Source of the DNA: Corbicula japonica
Lineage: Eukaryota; Mollusca; Bivalvia; Venerida; Cyrenidae
DNA: 64,000 nucleotides
Assembly (NCBI GenBank): GCA_038501625.1
Contig: JAZAYU010000053.1
Span: 606,501 to 670,500, forward strand
Direction of reading: 5' to 3'
The notes under the pieces are model-generated. The model had not been told where the DNA came from. It was given only the letters and a program-made list of their open reading frames with translations, and made no database searches. This document shows, piece after piece, positions 37,638-49,644 of this stretch. How positions within the stretch are numbered: position 1 is the stretch's first letter; each line of letters begins with the position of its first letter. The position numbers were made by a program, and so were the translations under genes.

Positions 37638-40112
37638 ATGAGCGAAAGTGAAAGTGCATTGTGTTTTCTATTTGCCGGATTAGTTTTGATTTTAACTGCA
37701 ATATGGGTGTATGTTTTGCGCCACCGAACGTTTGCATTCTTGGCATACGCTATGTTTTTCCCTGGAGTTACGGCCCTTGGTTGGTCTATCGTCAGTGGAA
37801 ATACTTTTGATTTTTTAGTTAGAATCTCCGGGTCAGTTTTGGTAAGTTAAATTCAATTAGCATTTTATACAAATAAAGCAATGGAGATTCGCGTTGAAGA
37901 ATGAAGTGGCAGCTTCGGCGACTTTAAGTCAGGGGAACTTACATGATCACTGTACTTTCAGCCTTTGCGCAGCGTTTTCTTCAGTGTTGCTGCCGTGGGG
38001 ATGGTATATGTCATAGTGGAAGGCTGTGCGTTACTCGACGTGACACTCGGGTGGGCGAAACAAGGTGCCTTTTCAATTCTCCACTGTTAATATTCTTCAT
38101 GTAAATATCAACAATAAAACTAGTACAAACCAAACATGATTTAGCGGTTTGCTAAGACGTTTCCTGAAAAAAAGTCTCAGTCATTTCGTCGCTTGCTAGG
38201 TTTTCATGAACGTAGGACACCTCTACAGAGCTGAAAGTAAATAAAGCAATGGATTTTATAGCGATGTATTTTATACGAAACTTTTTGTATGCACCATGGA
38301 AAAGATCATGGTTAAGGGCAGTTCCAAAATAGCACTGTTGTTGTTTTTTTCATCAAGCTCAGATACGCAAGCACGGAATACACGAGCATAATCGGAACAG
38401 GATATCCGGTTTCCTACGGGCTGCTGGTGAAGAGATCGGCTGGAGGTGCTTCCTGTTGCCTTGTCTACTGGATAACTACTCATTTACAAACGCTCTATTG
38501 CTCAGGTAGGCTTAGTTGTGCACTCAGCTATGCATATTATTAATTTAATAACACAATGGAAAACCGTGTTTACATTTAATTTATTAGTATCAAAACGCTA
38601 GAGATATAAATGAAAACTGAAAATTGAAATTCAGACTTTTGTATACGCTTAAACACATTGTAATCTTGATATGAGAGTTAAACAGTGATGACTTTTGCGA
38701 TGTCATCTTTAAGTATGCATTGACACAAACTCATCATATGAGAACTGTACCAAAACATGTGCAAGTACAAAAATATGTTCCGCTATATAGCCGTCAAAAT
38801 GATTACATGTTGATGTTAAATGAGAAATCGTTAACCGGAGAGCTAGACATCGTTCAATCATCATCACTACCTTCATTTTTTTGCGATGAAATCGAATCAA
38901 TAAATCAGGCAGTGTTTCTCATTCATATTTATGCATTATTGATATAAATCAAACATTTTTCTTTAAAAAGTCAATAATTTAACTTTGAATATGGTTCAGA
39001 TCAGACTATTTAAATATGTTATTTGAAATGCACACGGCTTACCATTGCAGTGGCATCGTATGGGGATTGTACCACGTACCGGTTATGATATTGTTGACCT
39101 ATCAGCTGCGACCAGCACGACCGGTTGTGACTGTAGCTGTTCAATGCCTGTCGTGTATGCTTAGTGCATTTCCACATGGATGGTTAGCTGTGAAGACAGG
39201 GTGAGCTAACTTACAATGCTCAGAGAAACTCCTCGTGATTAACAATTACCAGTACTCTATATTCTGCCTCGTTCAACGCGCAACTGGTCAAAACATTTAA
39301 TACCCCTGTTTATTTGCGGAGACCGACCAGTTATTTTAGTTGCTATAAGTTATATAGGCGCCGGTTCAACGTCAAAAGACTGCGCATGCTCGGTTGCCAT
39401 TTTGTTTATATTGATGGTACATATTTTGCAAATGAGCGTTGGTGACTTTAACGCATGCGCCCCGGTTATATTTTCTGTTTTTAGGATTTATAGATTTGCC
39501 ACATGATATGTTTTTTGGTGTTTTTTTTTTAAATTGCTATGAATGATAAAGTGATATATTAGCTTTTTATGTTTTTGTGCTTTTGCATGCAACCGTGCGG
39601 CGTTGATGGTTGTGTTTAAGAGTCATTTCACAAAGAAAACTTGTATTTGTTTATTCATATGTGAACCTGTTGAGGCATGTCTTAGGTTGGTGAACCCTAG
39701 TCTTTCCTGATATTCATTTTTCACTTTTTCTTTATTGGAAATCAAAAATATATCAGTCTCCGTATCTTGTGTGAGTTTATTTTATGCTGGATTTACGAAC
39801 AATATTCCATTCAAAATTGCAACGCTTTTCATACTACTCCTAGTAGTATTAGGACATTTCAGATTTTAAGCATATTATTGAGTAATCATTGTTGTAATAT
39901 ATCGTTACAGGTACTCTTTATGGGCATGTAGTGTGATGCACTGGTTCTGGAACTTATACAATCCGACAGTTTTAGGCAGTATCTACACCAACACGCAAGG
40001 TCGTTACAGCGGTCAACAGTGGCTCATTAATGGGGAAGGACTTGCCGGGTGCTTAGTCATGCTTCCAGTGGCAGGATTGGTCTTGTTGGAGTTACAGTAT
40101 GGACTTTTATGA
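37638..40112 (+). CDS. CPBP (Abi/CAAX-like) intramembrane metalloprotease, copy A
   Basis: Five exons: 37638-37841, 37962-38064, 38358-38505, 39051-39200 and 39911-40112, joined in phases 0, 1, 2, 2 (268 residues). The protein is strongly hydrophobic, with several membrane spans. All three CPBP motifs are present: EEIGWR (EExxxR, exon 3), WGLYH (exon 4) and HWFWN (HxxxN, exon 5). The surrounding words (EEIGWRCFLLPCL, GIVWGLYHVPV, GWLAVKTGYSLW) resemble bacterial CPBP proteases more than eukaryotic RCE1. Family members are zinc-dependent glutamate proteases acting within membranes; the substrate here is unknown. It is followed 1.7 kb on by a paralogue with the same exon phases. Confidence 0.88.
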
Positions 40113-41837
40113 AGTCTTAACACTGCCGCCGTATTTGAGGATCCTTGTCCTTGTACTTACGAACGGATTGATTAAGTAGACATGTGGAATCAAAACGTTT
40201 TGTTAGTTAGATATACTAATACGATGTGGGTCTCCAAACACAGAGAATGCATTAGCAAATGCGGTGATTACGTCGAGAAATGCGACGTTCTCGTGATTTG
40301 TAAATGACATTTGACATTTGGAGCCCGGCAATATGTGTTTAGTGCTGTTATATAAATGTATATGTTATCTAATCACAGCCTTATATATTTCCATAAAATT
40401 CACAGAACATGAAGAAAATATGCTGGAATCTATGTTTAAAATTATTTATTTAATTGTTTTTATTTACAGTGTATGTTAAAATTCCACGAACAGCCCTCAA
40501 AATAAAAATTGTAACAACAACTAACACTTGAGAAATACGACGGTTACGATTGACAATGATCATATTTGTTTGTTATCTACATACACTAAGATGTTTGGTA
40601 AAGGGAATACCACAGGCTCGTTTTATTTTGGTAATAGATAATGTTGGATTTTCAGCTTTTACTGAAACCAATGTATAAAGTTGTGAAATCCTTCATGACT
40701 TTTACATATTCTCCTCGCTGCCCTGTTTGGTATGGTGTACTCAAGGCTGGACTGTTATATGCATTTTCATTACTGTACATGAACAGGCTAAATCAAACGG
40801 AGCCTGCAATATTTTCATATTTGTCGTGTTCGGTCGCTTTTTAAGTTCCCTTTTCATCTATTTTTACTTGTATTGATATCATATATTGTATTGATTTCAA
40901 TGCGGTATTTTCATATTAATACCATTCCATGTTCTTCAGATTAATCCATTCCGTGTTCAGCGGCGTTTTGTTTTGGGACTGACCGTTCAAAGGCGGTAAC
41001 CCCAAGGGTTCTCATTTTCGTTTATTGTTGGTGGCGTCTTATTTGAATTAACATACTTATAACAACATGCTCTATTTTCCTCTCTTTTTTGCTGCGTGGG
41101 GAGGCTGTGTTTTGTGAGTGTTTTCCTGATATGCATGTTTCACTTTTTTGCTGTAAATTAACATGATTTAATGAATGTTTCGTTGTTTGAAATTGTTTTA
41201 CATAACGGCTAAGGCTATCACTTGTTGTTTTGTTTTGTTTTGATGCTGCGAACCAATTTTGCTGCATAATTATGTATATTCCATCAATACAAAACATCAA
41301 AAATATAGTGCAGATTAGAAAAAAATCCTTTACATAAGGGTAACACAGCTTTCATTTAATACTTATGTTGAGGACTGGCAATGAAAACGAGAAATGATGT
41401 CTTCACATCACAAACGAACAATACTGTATTGCAAAGTTAAAATTTAGAGAGATAAAGACAAAGCGAGACATTGCATCTAAATAAATATACTGAACCATAA
41501 TGTTAATCTGCGAGATGATCCTATTTTTTCTTCGATTTAAAAGCTAAATTCATACAGAGACCTAAACTTTAACAAAACAAGAGTTTTTACCCCTTATCCT
41601 CACTCAACAAAACTTATTTATAGTTCGGTATGTTTACATTATAAAAGAGGTCACTGGTCTAAATGATAACAAATGTACAACTCACTAACCTGAAGACAAA
41701 TGTTTGTGTTGAATTAACGGATAACATTCAGTTTATTATTGGTGACCAAACCGGAAGTTGAATCATTACCACTAAAATCTTATCTTAATATTGATTAATT
41801 AGGAAATGAAAGTAGAACGAGCATATCTTGTTAAAAT
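40113..41837. other. Spacer between the CPBP paralogues
   Basis: A+T-rich; one 67-residue open frame at 40641-40844 has no recognisable similarity. No third CPBP copy or relic was seen here. Confidence 0.45.
40501..40506 (+). promoter_or_regulatory. Candidate poly(A) signal for CPBP copy A
   Basis: AATAAA 389 bases after the stop codon. It was called by eye without other support. Confidence 0.3.
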
Positions 41838-44603
41838 ATGGCGGAAATTGACATTACATTCTGTTTCCAGTTTGCTGGATTAGTTTTAATCATAACTTCA
41901 CTATGGGTGGGCATTATGCGAGGCAGAATCTTCACGCTGTTAGAGTATATTATGTTCTTTCCTGGAGTTACGGCCCTTTGTTTGTCTGCCGTTCACGGGA
42001 ACATTTTGGAGTTTTTGGTGCAGATTTCTGGATTGTTACACGTAAGTAACATTTAATGAAATCTATAAATGTATAATTATCCGTCTAGACCGTTTACTTT
42101 CCAGAATAAAATGTAATGTTCACTAATGCCGCCAGTTTTGGCATCGCAACGTTTAAAGAAAGTGCAACTTTAAATTTCAGCCGCTTCGAAGCATTTTGTT
42201 TAGCATTGCTGCCATTGGAATAGTATACGGTCTAGTGGAGAGTTGTGTTTTGCTGTCCACGACGTCGGGATGGGCGAAACCAGGTATGTGTACATCCTTA
42301 AACCTCCTAAAGACTATAAAATATATTTTCTCAGCACATACTAGTACATGTATGTTTATAAACTCTTAAAAGAACAGCCGTTTTACCACATTGAATTAAT
42401 ACTTCTAAAACCTCCATTAATAGTTGAAATCCGTAAGCACTGGACATCCTACCATTCACTGGACTGGAACCAGCTTTCCGGTTTCCTGAGGGCCGCTGGG
42501 GAAGAGGTTGGCTGGAGATGCTTACTGTTGCCGTGTCTACTGGATTCCTTCTCTAATATACCAGCTTTCTTAATTAGGTATCATTGCCATTTATAACAAG
42601 AGTGTATGTGAATTGTTTTAACTTTACAGACAAAACTCGTCGGTTAAATGACAGAACCATAGTTGATTGTTTTAAGTTCAGGATATCAGTGCTTAAAAAT
42701 AAATGATGAATGTCCAAAGGTGGAATTATATACTAAGACGGTTAAAGAACCAGAGCATTTTAGAAGGCATATTGATCATCAGTCACATGTTAAGGTCATA
42801 TAAAATTTCTACTACTGCAGAACTAGGAATAAATAATTGATGGAAGGTCCACTTTTGACATTGATGTTCTATGAAGTAGAGGAGCACAAATCAAGTCTGG
42901 TCTTTTAGAAGCTCACGTCAGTAATGGCGAAACTGCTACCTTAGCACTCGGCATCTATTTAATATGGATATTGTAGGGAGAAAATGCAGGGGAAGTACTA
43001 CAGTGTGCAGTTATCCAACTTAAAAAACACCCTAAGAGACTGACGAAGTCATCACATTGATTTCGAAAACTTGCTTACATTTTCTGAATGTTTAAAACAA
43101 ATAAATGTATCAGACATATGATGTGTAATTAAATTGCGAGTCCGATGTTGAAGATTATTGGGTTTGGGATCAAATGTCCTAACATTTTCAAGTATTTCAT
43201 GCCGTTGATAATCTTACAGTTTGCGGTAAAACGATAAACTGACTGAAAGTTTCTACGAAAAGTTGGGAAGCGATTTTTCCTGTGTATGTTCAACCTTTAC
43301 CTACTTTGTGCTGAACGATCGCGACAAACTGTTTAGTACTTCTTTATATTGTACTATGTATTAAGTATTGAACGTTGGTTGTTTGCCTTTGCAGTGGCAT
43401 CATATGGGGATTGTTCCACGTTCCTGTGATGATATTGTTGACTTACCACACACGACCTGCGCGGCCATATTTGACTATTGCGATACAGTCCCTGGCTTGT
43501 ATCCTCGCTGCATTCCCACATGGATGGTTAGCAGTAAAAACTGGGTGAGATAAATTACTCTAATATTTACAACATTGAGTATTTTAACTTAACTGGTATT
43601 TCGACCAGTCGCCATTTCAGCCAATCAGATACTTGAGATTTGAGACTGGTTTCCATGTATTATAATAAGCTGGTATCCTTTCACACTGGTCAAGAGGTAA
43701 TTGGCAATAAACTTTTACTTGATGTTGGGCCAGAACATAGGTTGTTTTGCAATGAGGACGAGGGGCTTAAGGCCGGTATTCCATAGTTCCGTGATGCGTG
43801 ATCCGTGTCCGTGTCCGCGTCCGCGATTTTTCACTCGCCAAAGATATCGTTGGGTATATTCCACATCTCCGTGTCCATTCAACGGACACGGATGTGGAAC
43901 GGACACGGAGGTATGGAATATACCCAACGATATCTTTGGTGAGTGAAAGATCGCGGAGACGGACGCGGACACGGAACTATGGCTTAGGCCGCTATTCTAT
44001 ACCTCCGTGTACGTGTCCGTTCCGCGTCCGTGTTCGTGTCCGCGACGTGGAACGGACACGGAGGTATGGAATAAACCCAACGTTATCTTTGGTGAGTGAA
44101 AAATCGCGGACACGGACGCGGAACGGACACGGAGGTATGGAATATACCCAACGATATCTTTGGTGAGTGAAAAATCGCGGACACGGACGTGGACGCGGAC
44201 ACGGATCACGCATCACGGAACCATGGAATAGCGGCCTTACCTGCCTAAATGTTTCTATCGGCCGAGTTACATAGAGTCTCGTAGGCGGACAGATAGAACG
44301 AAGTCTCGCATGATTACCTAGTGTCTCGTAGACTGACAAATAGAACGAGATCTCGCGTTTGGTACAAAGGTTCATGGTGAATTCTTATATTCACGTTACA
44401 GGTACTCGTTATGGGCGTGTAGTGTGATGCACTGGTTCTGGAACATATACAACCCCACAGTACTGGGCAGTATCTACATTAACACTCCAGGTCACTACTC
44501 CGGACAAATGTGGCTCATAAATGGTGAAGGACTAGCCGGTTGTTTAGTCATGCTTCCGGTCGCAGGGGCAGTCTTGCTGGAGTTACAGTACGGACTTGTG
44601 TGA
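41838..44603 (+). CDS. CPBP (Abi/CAAX-like) intramembrane metalloprotease, copy B
   Basis: Five exons: 41838-42041, 42181-42283, 42424-42577, 43395-43544 and 44402-44603, with the same phases and almost the same lengths as copy A (270 residues; exon 3 is two codons longer). Motifs: EEVGWR, WGLFH and HWFWN, so the metal-binding and catalytic residues are intact. Exon 5 is nearly identical to copy A (about 60 of 67 residues), while exon 1 has diverged strongly apart from MFFPGVTAL. Both copies look functional. Intron 4 holds a foldback element and a palindromic repeat. Confidence 0.88.
43603..43655. repeat. Half copy of the ~130 bp palindromic repeat
   Basis: GACCAGTCGCCATTTCAGCC then AATCAGAT..CTTGAGATTTGAGACTGG matches the right half of the repeats at 54367-54510 and 58276-58407. 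Confidence 0.6.
43768..44239. mobile_element. Foldback element built from (GGACAC)-type repeats, in CPBP-B intron 4
   Basis: The ends TAAGGCCGGTATTCCATAGT and (reverse complement) TAAGGCCGCTATTCCATGGT are about 40 bp inverted repeats continuing through TCCGTGATGCGTGATCCGTG. Inside, 'cggacacggaggtatggaat' and 'acccaacgatatctttggtg' blocks alternate in both orientations. Because of this symmetry every frame is open in stretches (Arg-Val-Arg repeats); these are not genes. Confidence 0.8.
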
Positions 44604-47600
44604 TAAGGGACCCCGAATGTCACGTGTGACGAGCCTTGACAGTATTTGCGTTTCCAAATGTTGAAAAGACTTGGTGACACCAGATAACGTCATAGTAGAT
44701 TAGAAACTACGTTTTTCGAAGATTGGAGTTTATGTCATTTGTTTGTTTAAATTTTACAAAATATAATTTTTAAAATTGATTTTTTTTGTTTTTTTCAATG
44801 CATCAAAGAAAATTTTGAACACAACATTTCTTTTTTGGTCGCATATAAGCTTACCGAGGTCAGACATCTAGAATGTCAATATGTAAAGTGACCGATATTT
44901 TTTTAAATATTTGCGTTATTACCATTATTACAGAAAATGAAATGGTGTTTATGGGTATCAAGATAATTTCACCAATTATACCATGCATACCATTCATGTA
45001 TAGTGGACTATGTATGGTAAATGTAAAACTGACAAATAGCTGAGTTTTAGATTTTTTTCTCGTGCATTCGTTCCTCTTAAACACTAGGACATTTTTTCGA
45101 TATTTCACCTTCAGGTAAATGTTATTTACTTGCTTGTAATGTATACAAGCATTTTACCTCGTATCATACCTTGATGAAATATATATTTTTAACATGGCCT
45201 TTCAAAACAATAAAAGAAAAATATTTAACATTTATATAACACTTATACGCAGTCATGTCAGATAAAATCTCATTCAGAGAAAACTTAAAAAAATAAATAA
45301 TTCAAACAAATGTGTACAGATTGCAACATTGATATGTTAAATCTGTTATTAAGATATGTATATATTTTGAGATAAGACATCCTGTAATAAAATCTCTAAT
45401 ATCTACAATTAAGGCAATGTTGTCATGACTAGTCATCTTGAAAAAATAAATAATCCTATTTACATGATATATAAATATAAATCCCATTACCCAAATATTA
45501 GTTGCACTTAATGAAATGTTTAGGTATCGTTATTGCACGATTTGAACACATGCTTGTGAAATCTGGGATAGTATTTTTGTTTTATCAGAACTCGCTCTAC
45601 TTTTAGAAAAACTATACATTTTAAGCTGGCAAAATAGTTTTCAAGAATCATTTGTTGAGGTATACATTATGACAGGGTGTAAAGCATCAATCCGTGTGTG
45701 TTTATATTAAGTAAGTCGAAAGATAGATAGTTATGTTAGTTAATGTAGATATCAAAATAAGGTCTGTTTCACCTTGATATGTATTTTATAAGCAAGTCCT
45801 GAACCCCACAAACCATGCAGGTCATGCACTCCTAACACCAGGGTATAATATCCGCAACCAGCTTACAGCACAGTGTGGCTGCACACGTCAGCACATAGTC
45901 ACACGGGGATCACACCACATCCGGTACTCAGCACTTAGCCAAACTGAACATCAAAGCAAACCTCCCGACACCTACTGTACGAATAGTAGACGGAGGACAG
46001 GCTGGGGACGTACAACGTTAAAACTCAAAGGCACTCGCTAACTTCCGGAAACTTACTTCCGGAACGTAAGAGAGTGCAAATACATTTGCGGAAAAATTCC
46101 ATGAGCGGCTGCAAAAGCACCAGCCATATCGCTGCTGCTGTTGTTGCAGGAAACACGTGTCTTTGTTCTCTATAACACTATAATCATGTATCTTGACATA
46201 AGAATTAATTTTTATGTATACTGATAAAGTTTATTTAACAGTTAATACTTTTTATGGCATCTCTGGAAATTCAAACAAATAAAATCTTAATATAAATAAC
46301 ACTACATTCTGTTCATAAAGACTCAGTCGTCAAATAGTATTAAATATCACAGATGAAGGAGTATATTATTAGCACACAAATTCCAACCACCTATATGATC
46401 CTAAGGTATGTACAACCACCCATTAATGCATCAACCGTTTTAATACCCGTCTGCTCTTTCACAATTAGTCCATATACCCGTCAACAGTGCTTGAAAATGA
46501 CAGAAATGTTATTTGTTTGTACACGAAAACCAAGACCCAAGACCCTACCTTGCCTTTCGAGTGTTGAAACAAAGACATGTGATTCCTACCTTTGCAACCA
46601 CTCACCGGACTGTGGATTATATACAGTCCATACAAAATGTAAACATAGTAAGCAACATCCGTCACCATAGAATCAGCCACACCCAAAACCACCACCACTT
46701 ACTCTTTCTAAAATATTTATTGCTTTTATTCAGTATCATAGAAGCAAGATATAATTGCTACATAAAGAAACGGTGTTTGGCTAGAAAGAGTGATGTATCA
46801 AACATAGAAATGTGATGTCATAGCTTGTGACATAAATAAGGTCATCTTTAAGGCATATGTTTGAATCAACATTTCTTTTTGAGACTTAGATGAAGGTGAT
46901 TTAAAAATTACATTTCTTTTTTTACACCAAATCTTTACATTTACAGCATTTTAATTGTTCTTTCGTGTTATTAAGTATTGAAACGTTCAGTTACGTCCCT
47001 TGATACATGCGTATTTGTGTTCAACGATCAAAATTAATATTCTGTTTACCGGCTTAAAGATGACCAACAAAAGCAATTGACCGTCACAAAGAACACGTGA
47101 CTTCATGAAGATTTGTTCCAAAACCATCGTGACGTTACATATCACAAGTAATGGTACGTAATTTGAAAAATAAAAGCCGACAGATAAACTTTTGTCACAG
47201 TACCAGAAACGCTTGATATGAAGTGATATCTGTTGGTGAATGCCAAATTAAAGAATTTAATCTTTCGACATTTGAAAACAGACTAGTATCAATTTCCGAA
47301 AAGAGTCCATACTATGTTCCTGGTCTTCAAGGCTGTTGAAGGTTCTCACATCCGGTACTGTGACTGGTTTTCAATCACCATATTAAAGTAGTTCTTGTTA
47401 TGTTTAAAACCCTTAACCAGTCAGTATTGCACTAGAATGTCGATTCATGTCATGTTATATCATGTACTGACAAACAACCATCTGCAACAGAATTTTAAAA
47501 CGGTTTCTTCGGACGCAATTATTAGATAGACTTAAAGTATTATATTATTTTTGTTTTTATTTATATCTAAATGTCACATAAATTATAACAGAAATTAGTT

Positions 47601-49644
47601 CCATTTTCACAGATGGTTGTCGTCAATATTTTGTAAGCAATAATTTTCAGGTCTTTTTCTAATTCATGCATCTAAATCTAATCTTTAGAATCATGTTCCT
47701 ACATAAATGTATTTACAAATGATTACCTACACGTTATGTTAGTACCCTGCATTTGTACAGTTAGTCTATGTGCAATGAAAAACAAAATACATATTTTAAA
47801 TAATACAATATAGCAGCTAGATCTTATCAACATTTAATGAAAATATAACCAGCAACACTGCTGGTTTGTTGTCTCCTTAAAGCCTAATGCTTGGCTTAAC
47901 CTTTTACACCTTGGATACTGGTTTTATCCCATGTGCGACTAGTATAGATCCTGATTAGCCTGCAGATCTCTGCAGTTTGATCAGGATCAACACTTCACAC
48001 TTTTTCGTGTATTAGACTTTATCTGACAAAAAACTAACAGTGTAGATCCAGATTAGACTCTGCGATCTGCAGGCAGTTCAGGTGCAGATCTGCATCTACA
48101 CAGGTCGCACATGGGATGTAAGATGTACCCATGGAGTAAAAGCTTCATCTAGCTACTTTACAATGTTATTTTTCATCAATATTACATAGCATATTCAGTT
48201 CATAAAAATCAAACTGAAATTTGCAAACATTACAGATACTTGTTATCATTTTGGAAGACATGTATACATACTAATTAAAGAACATTGGAATGTCAACAAA
48301 TCTATCCCAATATGGAATGCTTTAAATGGAAGACAAGTCAAATATTGTTAATCAAAAATATACAAGACATTTTATCATTCGAATTGCTTTAATTCTTTCC
48401 TACAGTTTTGGTCTTTCCCCACACTTTATACTGTCATTGAAAAGTTTCAGACAGCCACTTTACTAGACTTACTAATATACTTCAAAGCATTTTAAACCAA
48501 ACAAAAACAATAGATAGCATTGCATTACAATAGTTCCTATATATATTATTAAAGGCACAAAAACCTTCAGAACTGCAAGGCTGGAAGACATAGGATTTTG
48601 TTGTTACAACAACTAAATGTGCTTTGCACAAATAAGCAGTTAACATGAAAAAAACTAAATATATATACATTTAATATACAAATAATTATACAATATACAT
48701 CTACCTGCGTAGATTGGTGTTTATGGTATGACTTTATTTTGATATAATATATATAATGATCTGACTTTGCATGCATAAAGTAGAGGCAAATATGAACAAC
48801 CAAGGAAATGCTATTTCCTTTAGCACTTTGAACACAGTGAAGGCACTAGATTCATAAATAAATAGTCTCGTTTTCTATTAATGGTATTTCAACCAATAGA
48901 AACAGTTGATAAGATATTAATATTGAAATGTAGGTTAAAATAAATCATTTCCTTTTTAAAAATAAATTCTGGTCGATACAAGTCATATAGTCAACTAATG
49001 TATTTATTCCAAAAAGTCACTTTATTTTTGATTTTTATGAACTATTATAAATGACTAGATCTATAATTCTCATTTGATTTTAGTGTCAATAAAATAACTC
49101 CTTTGCATATACCAAGCATGATTGTTTAAATTCATAATCCAATAAAATATTTACATGACAAATAATAATAAAATATACATGCATTTATAACAATAATATT
49201 TTCTCTAACAATAGATGACTTTCATTTTGCCATGAGCAAATGAAAAAGCAATAAGATCCTTCGTGATAAAATGTTATATGTAAAACAAGCAAGACCTGAT
49301 ATAATGGCTTGAAATAAAAAAAAAACAGATAAAGAAACAATTCAGTAACATAAATATACATTTAAAACTTCAGATCAAAATAAACAAATGTGTGAGACAA
49401 TTCGTTCTTCTAGACAATTTTAGTGAAAATAGGCCGAGGTACATTTGTGGAGACTTGCTGATCATTTAAATAAGATTATTGCAGAAGACAATATATTATT
49501 TCCTATGCTGTAGTTTGAAATTGGCAAGACTGAATTTGATGATGAATTGCCTTGCTTAAATGATGCGTAGCTTCTTTTTAAGAACAGCAGAATTATTCTG
49601 GACAATTCATTTGGTACACAAAAAATGCTTTAAAAGTTTTAACA
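44604..49644. other. Intergenic between CPBP-B and ESRP (converging 3' ends)
   Basis: A+T-rich, with a TTAA MITE at 47900-48143 and no supported gene. Frames at 46353-46815 overlap in three phases and match nothing. The part near 49000-49644 should be ESRP 3' UTR; AATAAA-like words on the minus strand lie at 49021-49026 and 49003-49008. Confidence 0.45.
47900..48143. mobile_element. 'SVDPDQ' MITE copy, decayed right end
   Basis: TTAA (47896-47899) then CCTTTTACACC; the core GTATAGATCCTGATTAGCC and its inverted partner GTGTAGATCCAGATTAGAC are present. The right end GGAGTAAAAG lacks the expected GGGTTAA. Confidence 0.65.

Noticed and set aside
40641..40844. 67-residue open frame between the CPBP genes as a possible small gene or CPBP relic
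   Set aside because: It has none of the CPBP motifs and no other support.
43798..44375. Overlapping open frames rich in Arg-Val-Arg on both strands
   Set aside because: They come from the symmetrical ACGGACACGG repeats of the foldback element in CPBP-B intron 4.
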